A stretch of 64,000 nucleotides of DNA from Adiantum capillus-veneris (lineage: Eukaryota; Streptophyta; Polypodiopsida; Polypodiales; Pteridaceae). Where the stretch lies: positions 89,729,840 to 89,793,839 of the forward strand of contig CM043971.1 of assembly GCA_014529385.2 (NCBI GenBank), read 5' to 3'. Shown here in pieces: positions 21,231 through 32,316 of the stretch. A program made the translations under genes and the position numbers. Position 1 is the first letter of the stretch; the number at the start of each line of letters is the position of its first letter. The notes under the pieces were generated by a model, which saw nothing but the letters and a program-made list of their open reading frames with translations, made no database searches and was not told the DNA's origin.

Positions 21231-22913
21231 ATGGCAGAGACAGATGATCGATTAGATTGTGACCTCTCACAGATGCGCGTGTTTGATGGGTCAGACTTTG
21301 CGGCATGGAGAGAGTGTATGCTTGATGCATTGACACACCAAGGGTTGCATCGACCATTGAGTGGTGATGCAGGTAGATCTTCAAACATGTCTGACGATCA
21401 GTGGCAGGCGCTAGAGGAGATGGCACTATCTACGCTCTCTTTGCACCTTGCGGAATCTGTATATGCTCTTGTTATGTATGAGACTACTTCGAGAGAACTT
21501 TGGCGCAGATTACATGATATGTAGGATAGATCTGAGTCATCACGGACTCGTGTGAGACATGTACATTCACAAGCACACCGACAGGTGACATGTTGGTATT
21601 GTGGTCATTCTGGACACGTTAGACGACGCTGTTTTTGTCGTATGCGACATCGTAGGAGACATGGCAGTCTCAGAGATGTATGTACTGATGCCATGGACTC
21701 AGTTGCTTTGACAGTTGAGGCAGATGTAGTGTCGGAGTATACTAGTGACGGGGATGTCACTTTTACCTCGAGCTATGCACGAGATGCTATACATGTGGAT
21801 AGTGCACTCCCTTCGCAGTGGTTGCTAGACGCAGATGCTATGTTTCATGTCACGCCGCATTGTGAATGGTTTTGTAGCTATTCTAGCAGGATGCTTGGCA
21901 GTGTACATTTGACCGATGGATCGGTGCATGCGATAGCAGGTGCAGGAGATGTGAGACTGTCATTACCGAGTGGTGCATCTTACTTGTTACGACATGTGCA
22001 CTATGTACCAGATTTGACAGTGAGTTTGATCTTGATTGTTCAGCTTAGAGATTGTGGATGTCAGATTTCGCTACGAGAGCAAGATTTTGTGATGCATTTG
22101 GGTTCGCTAGTGATTGCGAGAGGTGCCAGGAGTGGTACAGGTTACCCATTGCATGTGGATCACGCGAGAGACGGTGTTGTCTCTGTGATCATGCAGCCAG
22201 GTAGACAGCGAGAGAGCAGGCGAGTCTCTTTTGCTTGTGGGTTGCACGATGCTTTGCATGGAGTACAGAGTAGTGAGCTCGTTGTGCACACAGTTGGGGC
22301 ACAACTTGAGCAGTCACACAAAGAGGTGACAGAGTCAGACATGCATGCTTTGCTAGTGACTGAGCAAAGCAGAGAGTCAGTTGCGTGAGATACTTCTATG
22401 CAGGATAGACAGGTAGAGCGGTCTTGCTCTAGTGAGTCACGACAGGAGGACGTTGTGCAAGAGTCTATGCATACGGAGTTAGAGCATGAGAGCTCTAGTG
22501 AGTCACAACAGATTGAGTGGTCATGTTTGCAGTGGATGATTGCAGAGGAGACTGAGATGTCAGCGATTATGCAGTCATTCCTTTCTATGCTTGACAGTGA
22601 GCATGGGGATATAGTTGTGCAGGATATGTCTTCCAGCAGACACCTAGAGCAGCTGGTTTGCTCTGAGGTTGCACGACAAGTTGATGCGTCTTTTGTGGAC
22701 AGTCAGGGGATGCATGTGGCTGACACGCCTTGTCAGTCAGAGATGCCTATTGCCAGGGATATATATGTTGATGCATGCTCAGTAGAGCTAGCAGGGCCCG
22801 CTAGCATTGCATTGGCATTCGATGGTCTCATGTATGAGATGTTGATCTTGAGACCGGATATCGCAGCTGCAGTGGGAGCATTTGCAGTTGGTTGCCAGTC
22901 GTTTGTTGACTGA
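21231..22913 (+). pseudogene. gag: Copia-B single gag/protease-like frame (two stops)
   Basis: One frame from the ATG at 21231 to a stop at 22911-22913, interrupted by TAG 21522-21524 and TGA 22386-22388. The gag part has VFDGSDFAAWRECMLDAL. A zinc knuckle CWYCGHSGHVRRRC lies near 21590. A protease-like part reads WLLDADAMFHVTPHCEWF, where the catalytic DSGA has become DADA, followed by HVHYVPDLTVSLI (the copia protease to integrase linker). After an acidic, Ser/Gln-rich stretch the frame ends with DGLMYEMLILRPDIAAAVG, the conserved copia stretch at the RT to RNase H boundary. Integrase and RT proper are gone, yet the reading frame is kept. This looks like a gag-only, parasitic retroelement that relies on a helper. 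Confidence 0.85.
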
Positions 22914-23121
22914 TGATGGCATAGTGCACGAGGGAGATATGCAGGTATTGCGTACATACTTGCAGTACGTGTGCGGTACGTTTGGTGGTGTATGGACTTA
23001 CACGGGAGCAGGACAGACGGATGCACACGATCACAGCCAGCTAGTGGGCATCGGTTGAGAGCGGTTTTCTCTCACCTTTTGTAGTCTTTAGACTAGGTTC
23101 CCTTGCTTAAAGGCACAGTCG

Positions 23122-23137
23122 CCTTTAAGTGGGAGGT
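23122..23137 (+). promoter_or_regulatory. Copia-B polypurine tract
   Basis: TTTAAGTGGGAGGT lies directly before the 3' LTR start TGTTGGGG. This is a typical copia plus-strand primer. The 208 bp between the last codon and this tract hold nothing else recognisable. Confidence 0.85.
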
Positions 23138-23325
23138 TGTTGGGGTATAGGCGTCTGTGCCTTGCCCGGCCGCCCAGAGTCTGGGCGCCCACTGACTTGT
23201 ATACCTTATACATAGCATAAGTGTATAGGGGGCTGCTCACTCTTTGAGTCTCCCCGCCCACATTGTGTGTGTGTCTCCTTCTCTCTCTCTCACTCTTCGT
23301 CTGTGGTGCTCCCCGATCCCCTTCA
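23138..23325 (+). repeat. Copia-B 3' LTR (188 bp)
   Basis: An intact TG...CA LTR, the reference for reassembling the split 5' copy. It is followed by AAAAC, the target duplication, after which the giant's gag frame resumes. Confidence 0.96.
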
Positions 23326-23330
23326 AAAAC

Positions 23331-25553
23331 CCGAGCAAAGGAGCAAAAACCACTTTGAACATGTTAGAAACAGTACCTTCCAGTGGAGGATTGGAAAATG
23401 AAACAATCATACCTATTCAGGTGGTAACACGAGCCCAAGCCCAAAGAAGGACGAATGAACCCATAGTAGAAGAACCAAAAACCGATGCCCAAAGTTCAGA
23501 AACAAAAAATCAAAGAAGCACTTGGAAAGCTATGAAAGAACGAGAGCAAACAACCCTATCCGATGAGTTGAAACATACAAAGAACAAATTGGAGCGGTTA
23601 GAGGATCTAGCTAGCTTAAGCTCACACACCACAGCAGCCATAGCACCCAAGGAAGTAGCAGAGCCCAAAAGTGAAGGATTAGGAGGATCTGTACTGGAAA
23701 ACAAGGTAAACGAGTAGCTGGATGCGCTTTTAGAAGCTTATGAAGCTCGACTTAAAAAGAACCAAACCCAGGAGCAAAGGTGGATGACTTATCCATATGC
23801 AGAAATAGAAAAACAGAGGTTGGATATGTGTAAAAAGATAATCGAGATGGCTCAATCATTGATGGAAGACCTGTTGGGTAAACCGGCAAATTGTCATGAC
23901 GCACCAGCTCCAACCCCTATCCAACCAACATTAGAGAAACATGAAGAAACAAAGGAAAGACTCAATAATGGTTATGAGTCCAGAGGAGAGCCTATCATAG
24001 TGCTAAATACCACCGATGGGGCAAGTCACGGGGTCCATCCTAAAATATTGGCACAAATGGGAAAGGACGGCAACGGTCTAGATGACATGTGGAAGCAAAT
24101 CCAAGAGGCCAACGACGCTAATAGGATGAGTAACCACATGAATAGCACGAGAAAAGAAAAGAACGTGATCTTACCTCCTATTGAAGAATTTGAGGCAAGA
24201 TCACAAATGAACTTTGAGATACATTCACAAGGGGGAGACCAAGGATCTATTAGTTCGGGGCACAACCAACCAAACTCTTTGAGAACTTTACCCTCTTACC
24301 TGGGAGAATATGAAGCTAAGTCGGAAGTGAGAGCAATCCTATCTCAGAGACTTTCTTCTAACAAGGTGATGGATTCACAAGGATTGATTTTTCTGTTATC
24401 CACCCCGGTGGCATGCACAATCACATTAGCAGAACTCCTAAGGTTAAGGCCAAACATGTGGACCACATTAGGAAAATGCCTAGAAAAATTTGGAGTAAGA
24501 GACACCACCTTGAAGCTCCAAGAAGGAATCAGGGAGTTGGACAGACCTAACCTAAACACTAGACCAGTACCATTGAATAAGGTTGGAGAATATTGCGAGG
24601 GAGAAGACGGAAACACGACGCTACCGGTAGAATTCCAAGGAGTAGTTTCCAAAGCTATTCTTGACAGTGGAGCGGGAGTTGCTATCGCCACCAAGGAAAT
24701 CTGGAAAAAATGGGGAAAACCAGCTCTGAGGGCTACCAGAATGAAACTGCAATTGGCAGATGGGTTCATGGAGAAGCCTCTAGGACTCTCAGAAAAAGTA
24801 ATTGTCACTTCGTGCGGAATCGAGTATGAGCATACCTTTGCAATAGTCGATTTCGACAAAAAGAGCAATTATGAGATAATCTTGGGACGACCACTCATGC
24901 GACAACTGAAGATGGTCCAAGATTGGGGTTATGACCACATATACCTCAAACATGGCGAGACGACAACTAAAATACACCTGAAAGACCATAGTTACAAAGA
25001 TGTAAACCAAACACCAGTGGAAGATTTTGATTCGGCTATAGTAGCAGGATCGGAACTACCAGCATGGTTAGGGCAACCAAAAGAGCTATGGATGTGCAGA
25101 GCTTCACATTGTGGAAGCTTAAGAAAAGAGGAATGCGTTTGAGAAAGAGCAATTGAGGACAAGGAGTATATTCCGGAACCTTTCCCTGAAGATTCCTTGG
25201 AACCTCTAGAATGGGAACACATACTGGCAACATTGGATGTCTGTACCATTACCGACATTCCAACAACAAAATTTTGCGATAAGGATGGCTACGATGTGCT
25301 ACCCTATTACATGGTAAGCGTTGTGCCAGAGAAAGAGACGATAGAACCTCCAGAACAAGAAGAGTTTTACAACTCCTCTGAACAATTGGAAGTAAATGAT
25401 GATGCAGATAATGAGTGTTCAGACACCTCAAGTGAGCGTGGAAATGAAGCCGAGAATATCAAGTTTTATGATTTTGCTAATCAACACCCTAGACGCCAAG
25501 AACGCTATAGGAGGAAAAGAGCAGGAAAGAAAGCGAGAGAACCTGATGCCTAG
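23331..25553 (+). pseudogene. gag-pro: Giant Ty3 gag C-terminus and retropepsin
   Basis: Resumes the frame cut at 8303. It opens with a Lys/Gln-rich linker and a predicted helical region (ELKHTKNKLERLEDL), with TAG at 23715. The retropepsin follows near 24590-24935. It has AILDSGAGVAIATKEIW with intact catalytic DSG, a flap-like ADGFMEKPLGLSEKV, and the closing YEIILGRPLMRQL. It would cut the polyprotein inside the particle. A TGA lies at 25140. An acidic tail then runs to the TAG at 25551. RT lies in the next (+1) frame, and the two frames are both open over about 25396-25553, so either a mutation or a programmed shift separates gag-pro from pol. Confidence 0.88.
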
Positions 25554-27659
25554 GATAAAAGGTAAAACTCACTATTTGATGCTTGTAAAAGCAGAGGATT
25601 GTGTAAAAGATCAAATATCATGAAAATTCTCAGAAAATCAAAAAGAAAGAACGCGAGAAGAAATAAAACAGGTAAGAAAAGCTAAAACCGAAACAAAATC
25701 ACAAAAATCAAAAAAATCAAAAAAAGAAAGAACAAAAGACCAAGAGTGGACCAAACTGGAGCGTAAACAGAAATACCAAGAACTGAAATGGTCTTTGAGA
25801 GAGATATGGACTACTGAAGAAGATAGGGATGGTAAAGGGGAGTCAGAAAAGGGCAACATGAACGTACTAGCACACTATCGAAAATTTACTATCCAAGATA
25901 GAAAAATCATCATGACACCACCAATCAGGGAGAGAACCAACCAAGAATCTTACCATGGGCCTGAAAATGCAAAAAGAATAGACCTCGGAGAACCAGGTGA
26001 AAAGCCTCAGCCGGTCTATATAGCTAACAATTTAGAGCCTGAGGAGGAAGCACAGGTAAAACAACTTCTCACGAAGTATAAAGACGTGTTGTTTGCTTGG
26101 TCCTATAAAGACCTCAAAGGAGTTGATCCCTTGATATGCCAACATACAATTCCTTTGAAATCGGATGCAAAACCTAGCAAACAACGTCCTTATACATATA
26201 ATGACACATTTGCTAAACGAATCAAGGAAGAGATTGATAAACTGATGGAAGCGGAATTCATCTATGAGATTGAACATACAGATTGGGTGTCACCCATTGT
26301 GGTAGTTCCCAAAAAGAATGGAAAACTGCGGGTGTGTGTAAACCTCAAGAAGGTGAATGCAGCAACCATAAGGGATAATTATCCCTTGCCAATCACAGAA
26401 CATGTACTGGAGCGAGTGGCCGGGAAATGGGCTTATTCCTTTCTGGATGGGTTTTTAGGATACAACCAACTGGCAATAGCAAGGGAGGATCAACACCAAA
26501 CAGCATTTTCCACAGAATGGGGGATTTATGCATATCGAGTTATGCCATTTGGCTTAACAAATGCACCAGCCACTTTCCAGAGGTTAATGACTCACCCTTT
26601 CAAGGAATACCTAAGAATATTCTTAGAAATTTACATGGATGACCTGTGTGTACACTCTCTTCTGCGAGAGGAACATATTGACCATTTGCAAAAGGTCTTT
26701 GAAAAGTGCAGAACATATCGAATTTGTCTAAACCCGGAAAAGTGTGTATTTATGGTTAAGCAAGGACGAATCTTAGGACACATTGTCTCAAGAAACGGCA
26801 TAACCACAGACCTGGACAAAGTCAAAGTCATTGTAGACCTGCCCATGCCTACTAATGCGAAACAAGTGCAATCCTTCATGGGGCACTGCGGATGTTATCG
26901 AAGATTCATATACATGTATGCGGTTATCGCACAACCTCTGTATCGTTTGCTAGTCAATTTCAAATGGACCAAGGAGTGTGAGACCTCATTCCAAAAGCTG
27001 AAGGAAAACCTCACATCAGCACCTGTACTAAAGGCACTAGATTGGAAAAAGATATTCCATGTGCACATTGATGCTTTAGCATATGCCATTGAAAGTATTC
27101 TAGCTCAACTTGGAGACGGAACAATGGATTTTTTGGTTTGCTATGCGAGCCGACAGTTAAACAATGCAGAAAAGAACTACACAACCACCGAGAGGGAAGG
27201 GTTAGGAATGATTTATGCTGTAAAGAAATTTTGGCATTATTTGCTTGCAAAAAAATTTGTGTTCTTCACGGATCATCAAGCTCTTTTGTACCTAGTAAAT
27301 AAACCTTGCAATACAGGAAGAATCGTACGCTGGTTTATTATATTGCTAGAATTTGACTTCACAATGGTGGTCAAAAAGGGTAAAACCCATCTGCGAGCAG
27401 ATCATCTTTCAAGAATACACAATGGGGAAGCTTCTGAAGGAGTAGATGATGACATACCAAATGATTATCTTTTCAACATTGAAATGGTACCCAAATGGTC
27501 TCAAGAAATAGTTAGCATTCTCTCCTTCGGAAGTGAGTTTGATAATACAGGATGCAGATCCAAACAACAAACAATTCGACAAACAAAGAACTTCCAGTTG
27601 ATAGCAGGATGGCTGTATCATCTTGAATCTGACCTAATCCTACGATTATGTATAAATCC

Positions 27660-28350
27660 AAAAGAATTCGAGTGCTACCTTGAAGAGGCACATGTCCAAG
27701 GTTGTGCATTTCATTGTTCAACAGTGAAAACACACCGGAGACTGAAACATTTAGGGGTTTATTGGCCAACTATGTATGCGGATACACATTCTTATGTTAC
27801 CAATTGTACAGTATGTAGTGCCAAACGACCAGTGGATCACACAACTTTGTTTCAGGTGAACATAGCACCTGCATGGAGTCAATATATCATTGACTTCTTA
27901 ACCACTAGGACGTTCCCTGAGAACATTACAAGAGCACGGAAAAAAGCTATAGAGCTGGAAGCTCGTGACTTTCAGTTAATTGGGAATCAACTCTATAAGC
28001 GGGGAAAGGACAATGAACTTAGAATATGTGCAAGTGAAAGCGAATACCTGCTGATTCTAGAACATTACAAGAGCACGGGAAACAGCTATAGAGTTGGAGC
28101 TCGTGACTTTCAGTTAATTGGGAATCAACTCTATAAGCGGGGAAAGGACAATCAACTTAGAATCTGTGCAAGTGAAAGCGAATACCTACTGATTCTAGAA
28201 CATGCACACAGAGGAATAAGTGGAGGCCATTTTTCGGGCTATAAGACGAATAAAATTGTCTGAACCGCAGGAATTTGGTGGCCTACATTGCACATGGATG
28301 CCGATGAGTTTGTAAAGCATTGTGATGCGTGTCAACGCACCAAGATACCA
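27660..28350 (+). other. Duplicated integrase zinc-binding module
   Basis: Two H-H-C-C units occur in series. The first has EEAHVQG, AFHC and NCTVC. The second has EHAHRGISGGHF and HCDACQRTK. Each is preceded by a similar leader (FQLIAGWLYHL versus FQLIGNQLYKR) and a WSQ motif further upstream, so the whole ~120-residue module was duplicated. Ty3 integrases normally carry one. Confidence 0.8.
27923..28201 (+). repeat. 139-bp tandem duplication inside pol
   Basis: Copy 1 (27923-28061) and copy 2 (28062-28201) start ACATTACAAGAGCACGG and encode the repeated peptide ARDFQLIGNQLYKRGKDN. The unit is not a multiple of three, but a 1-bp loss early in copy 2 restores the frame after ~12 altered residues, so the frame stays open. 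Confidence 0.93.
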
Positions 28351-29439
28351 ATAAAAAGAGATGAGATGCCATTAAGGCCAATGATGGGGGCAAGGGCATT
28401 TGCAAAATGGGACATTGATTTTGTGGGACCTATATCACCCCCTGCATATCGCACCCATACCCAATATATCATTGTGGCCATGGACTATCTCACATAATGG
28501 GTCGAAGCCAAAGCAACACAAAAAGCTGATGCACGCACCACGACACAATTTTTGTATGAGAATGTTTTTGTATGTTACGGGTTACCAATAGAAATTGTCA
28601 GTGATCGTGGAACACACTTTCTCAATGAAGTCATTGAATATCTGCTAGAGGAATTCATGGTCATACATAGGAAATCAGCACCATACCATCCACAGGCCAA
28701 TGGGCAAGCTGAGGCCACAAATAAAACACTATGCACGGTTCTCACTAAAACAGTGTCAGAATCAAGAACAGATTGGGATCAGCAACTACACTCAACACTA
28801 TGGGCATACAGGGTAGCTTACAAAACATCAATAGGAACAACACCATACAACATGGTGTTTGGCATAAATGCTATACTACCCATAGAGTTTTTAATCCCAA
28901 CTCTACGAGTAGCAACAAGCTTGGAATGGACAGGGCATGAACTCTCTTCAAGGATTAATGATCTTGAAAAGCTAGATGAACTCCGCTTACGAGCTGTCGC
29001 GTCAATCTATGCTCAAAAGAGAAGGCAAAAGGAATTTTTTGACAAGCATGTGTGTACCAAAGAGTTTAAAACAGGTGATTACGTACTTGTTTATACCTTG
29101 AAGCAACATGCCAAGAAACTTAAAAAGCGAGGGATGGGACCATTTGTGATCAGTGATCTATCACAAAGTGGAGCTGTCAAGCTTGCTACATTAGCAGGTG
29201 AAGAAATGCCAAACTGGATTAGTGGATGTCGACTGAGGAGGTATCATCTACCACTCACACAGGAGATGCTCCAACAAATTCATCAAGGAAAACAACGAAT
29301 GAAGGAAAAAGAGAGAGTACGAGAGGAAGCTCAAGCCGAAGCACAGGAACGCATTGCAAAAAGACGGCTTCTGCGACAACAGCAGAAAAGTGGAGCACCA
29401 TTGCGAATCAATGCCATTCGACTGACTGAGTTGGAGGAG

Positions 29440-29800
29440 GAAACAGTGGAGCCAATAATTACAGTCAAAGTGGGCAACAATCAAGTTGAATCAACAACTT
29501 TGCTTGATTCAAATGCTCAAGCAAATTTGATCTCTTACAGATTATACCAACAGCTCAAAGTCATAGATCAACTTCATCCTACTCCCCAAGTGTTAGAAAG
29601 TAGCACATCACACCCATTGAAAACATTAGGATGGACTATATTGCATGTACAGCTACATCAATATATTTACCCACACAAATTCTATGTGGTGACAGATGAA
29701 AGCACACAACACCCAATGATTCTAGGGCAACCTTGGCAAAAAGCATACAATGTCCAGATAGATTGGAAAGCAAAGGCGGTCAAAATTCAACATGAACATG
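29440..29800 (+). other. Second retropepsin-like domain after integrase
   Basis: In the pol frame, EPIITVKVGNNQVESTTLLD leads into LLDSNAQANLISYRLYQQL. About 60 residues later come FYVVTDESTQHPMILGQPWQ and NVQIDW. This is the retropepsin layout: a substrate-strand start, catalytic D-[ST]-G-A, then hydrophobic-LG-x-PW. DSGA is DSNA, so the catalytic Asp remains but the essential Gly is Asn, and catalysis is doubtful. The giant already has an orthodox retropepsin near 24660, so this is an additional copy. Confidence 0.75.
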
Positions 29801-30009
29801 AACATGAACAACAGGTGATAGCTTTTGCTCAGCAATACCATCATGATCAACAACAATACCATCATGATCAACTGCAAGCCATGCAATCACTGGCAACAAA
29901 GACAAAAGCACAAATGCCATCAAAGAACAACATGAAACCCGAGACCAACAACCAGGTAAAAGCCAACCATGCTAATTACAGACAGATGAAGTCACCGGCC
30001 ACAATGCAA

Positions 30010-30320
30010 ACATCTAGGCTACCAAAACAAGTATGGATGCGGAAGGATAGAAATGCAATGGCGGAACAACAACAATGTAACAAACGGATTCCAACAAAGC
30101 AGACGGTTCAACCCTAAACCAAGGGCATAAAACAGATGTGGATACCAAAGAAAATGCTTAGCAATAATCCAAAGGTCACTCACATTTGGATACCAAAGCA
30201 AAAGCAAAAGGAACTACCTACCGTACAAGCAATAATGGAAGGTAGAGAGCGGCATTTCAAAAAAGGAAACCGATATATGTGGATGCCAATGAAAGACAAA
30301 CTAGTGGCAATCAGGAAAGA
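30010..30320 (+). repeat. WxPK peptide repeats in the pol tail
   Basis: The motif [VMI]-W-[IM]-[PR]-[KM] recurs four times: KQVWMRKD, KQMWIPKKM, THIWIPKQK and RYMWMPMKD. Spacing is irregular, about 17 to 40 residues, and a TAA lies between the first and second. Lys and Gln dominate between motifs. Role unknown; it may bind nucleic acid or partner proteins. Confidence 0.65.
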
Positions 30321-30911
30321 GCCAAACCATCCACAAAAGTCGGCAGCAACAAATTACCAATGGAAAGCCAAGGCCATAAGGCCCATAGCTATTACATCCC
30401 AGCCAATTCTATCCTCAGAAACCACTACGACTCCATCAACAGTGTCAGCAAAGCAATTGACTCTTGCCAAAAAGACAATTAAACAGAGAGCAGTAGAGTT
30501 ACAACTGCTACTTGCAAAGAAAGCAGGAAGCCTCGACGGCGAATGCCAATAAGCATCTTGCTTATTCCTTTCTCTTGCACATCATTAATTTTTCCATGCA
30601 TTGACCGAGTATGCATAAAATAGGGCCACATTAATCGGCCAGGCATTAGCACAACCTTTTCAACCTATGCACGGCACATACTCCGAGGCGAAACCTTGTT
30701 GTCCGGGAGGACTCCTACTAGGAGGGGGGGAGGCATTCTCAAATGCGGAATCAATAACAGAAACATCAAAAAAGGGCATGATTTTCGACTATTTTAAGGG
30801 TTGACGTTTGATTGCGAAATTTTTTGGAGTAACCCAAGTATATATGCCCTTATACAACATGAAGCTACAGGTATAGGGGGCCAAACGCCAAATCAAGCCC
30901 CTAGGTGTGTG

Positions 30912-30999
30912 TATATAAGTAGAAATAGCCATTTTTCAGGCAAAATATTGGTAAAACGAAGAAATCCGGCCATAAAAATTGCATGTGAGTGTATATAAT
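30912..30999 (+). promoter_or_regulatory. Internal TATA-like boxes before the accessory frame
   Basis: TATATAAG at 30912-30919 (in GTGTGTATATAAGTAG) and TATATAAT at 30992-30999 (in GAGTGTATATAATGTG). Both fit plant TATA boxes and lie ~2.4 kb before the accessory ATG. The LTR TATA box lies a similar distance (~2.56 kb) before the first gag-side ATG. Promoter activity is inference. Confidence 0.45.
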
Positions 31000-32316
31000 G
31001 TGTGGCAGTGATGTTTGTGATCTATTATGATTTTTGGGGATTTTTTGGGTTTGATTTGTTATTTTCCTTTTAATTTTGCTACTTTTCGGCAGAAAAACTT
31101 CAAAAATACAAAAAGCAGGTGAAAAACAGTCGTAATGAAAAACAAAAAATATGGGGATGACCAGTGACTAAAGGAAAACCTATGGTATAGTGGGGGTGCA
31201 ATTATGAGACTGGAGCGGAAAGCGTGTTTTAGCCAGATTTTGACCGAAATGCCAAATTTCTGGTAAATAGAGCAAACGGAGTCCAAATCAAGAAATTTTT
31301 GAGCCTAAACCGCATCTCGCAAGAAGATAGGAGCACATGTCAAATTTCATGAAAAGTGGTTTGGGGACCTCCATTATAAGAAATTTTCACCCCATTTTTA
31401 GCTCATTCTCACTATTGACTTTGTGGAGAGAGCTTCTGCCACCTAGAGCGGATCAACCTTCCAGTAGCTTCTACGATGCGCACGTCTACCCGACGAGCTC
31501 CAGACATGAGAGGTAGGCTCACCAACTTGAGATTTTCGCGCATGTCTGTCATTATGTCGCGAAAACTAGCGTAGAGGTCACACACAAAGCGAGCGGTAGA
31601 GACCTGCAAGTAGAGACGGCGGCCTAACGGCTAACCTGAAAGCAACAAGACTTCATCGGCAGCTTACCCTAGTCTAGGAGACCAGTCCAGGATAGCCAAA
31701 GACAGTGGGAAACCATCGGGAAAAACCCGCAAGAGGCCACCAAATGGGAAATCGGCGAAACGACGACCAAATGCTACCAAAATTCATGGATAGGAGCATC
31801 TCGACATGCTCGACAAGTCCATATGACCCACATGACCAAAAAGTGACCCGAAGTGGCACTAAACCTCAGAAACGGCATCAGACACACAAAGTGTCAAAAT
31901 GCACTTGCGGCCAAACCGCAAGTCCGTTTGCCACCAAACTTCACGAGCGGCTTTCCTAGACCATCAACAACCAAGTCCTATGGTGGTAGACCACCACAAA
32001 TCATCAAAGGTATGTAAACGCAACCACGGGTGCTTCTAGAGCAACAAATTGCCAAATGGAGCTCCGGTGAAGCCAAAGTCGACAAAAACCATACGGCAAG
32101 GATCCCCAAGGGATTGGGAAGCTATGGAGACCAACATCGAGAAATTTCATCGCCAAAAAGCACTCCAAAAGTCAGAAAAAAGGCTCGGAGGCTCTGAAGT
32201 CCATAGAGGGAGTTATCCTCTATCCATTTGACTTTTTTGTTGAAATTAGGCTCAAAAGGGACTTAGGGGGGCAAAGGGCAAGCACTGGGAGCACTAGCAC
32301 TGAAAAAATCACAAGG

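Larger units (their letters stand above)
8304..23325 (+). mobile_element. Copia-B: small non-autonomous Ty1/copia element
   Basis: 188-bp LTRs (8304-8381 plus 19518-19627, and 23138-23325) start TGTTGGGG and end CCCCTTCA. They are flanked by the duplication AAAAC (8299-8303, 23326-23330). The two LTRs differ at about 4 of 188 positions. A TGGTATCAGAGC primer site follows the 5' LTR and a polypurine tract precedes the 3' LTR. The internal part is only ~3.5 kb, with one gag/protease-like frame and no integrase or usable RT. Mobility would need enzymes from another copia element. Its 5' LTR is split by Tat-1. Confidence 0.93.
25624..30552 (+). pseudogene. pol: Giant Ty3 pol: RT, RNase H, integrase, then protease-like and WxPK-repeat tail
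   Basis: One frame with stops at TGA 28261-28263, TAA 28495-28497 and TAA 30115-30117. A very basic Lys-rich start precedes RT (PKKNGKLRVCVNLKKVNAAT; MPFGLTNAPATFQRLM; catalytic IYMDDLCVHS near 26635). RNase H follows (VHIDALAYAIES, TTTEREGLGMIYAVKKFWHY, FFTDHQALLYL, RADHLSRI). Two H-H-C-C zinc domains lie at ~27660-27835 and ~28195-28350. The integrase core has WDIDFVGPISPP, VSDRGTHFLN and NGQAEATNK (D-D-E) and a C-terminal FKTGDYVLVYTL region. After the usual integrase end (RLRRYHLPLT) the frame goes on: a basic coiled stretch, a second retropepsin-like domain, an His/Gln-rich run and WxPK repeats. In a live element this polyprotein makes and inserts cDNA; this copy is broken. Confidence 0.92.

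Noticed and set aside
22445-22530. Repeated GAGTCACAACAG-like words in Copia-B as regulatory repeats
   Set aside because: They fall within the coding frame and encode similar Ser/Glu/Gln-rich peptides, so a coding low-complexity explanation is enough.
31386-32231. A possible extra gene between pol and the accessory frame of the giant Ty3 (for example 31705-31959)
   Set aside because: Only short frames with stops and no motif in any of the six readings. Composition is consistent with an untranslated leader.
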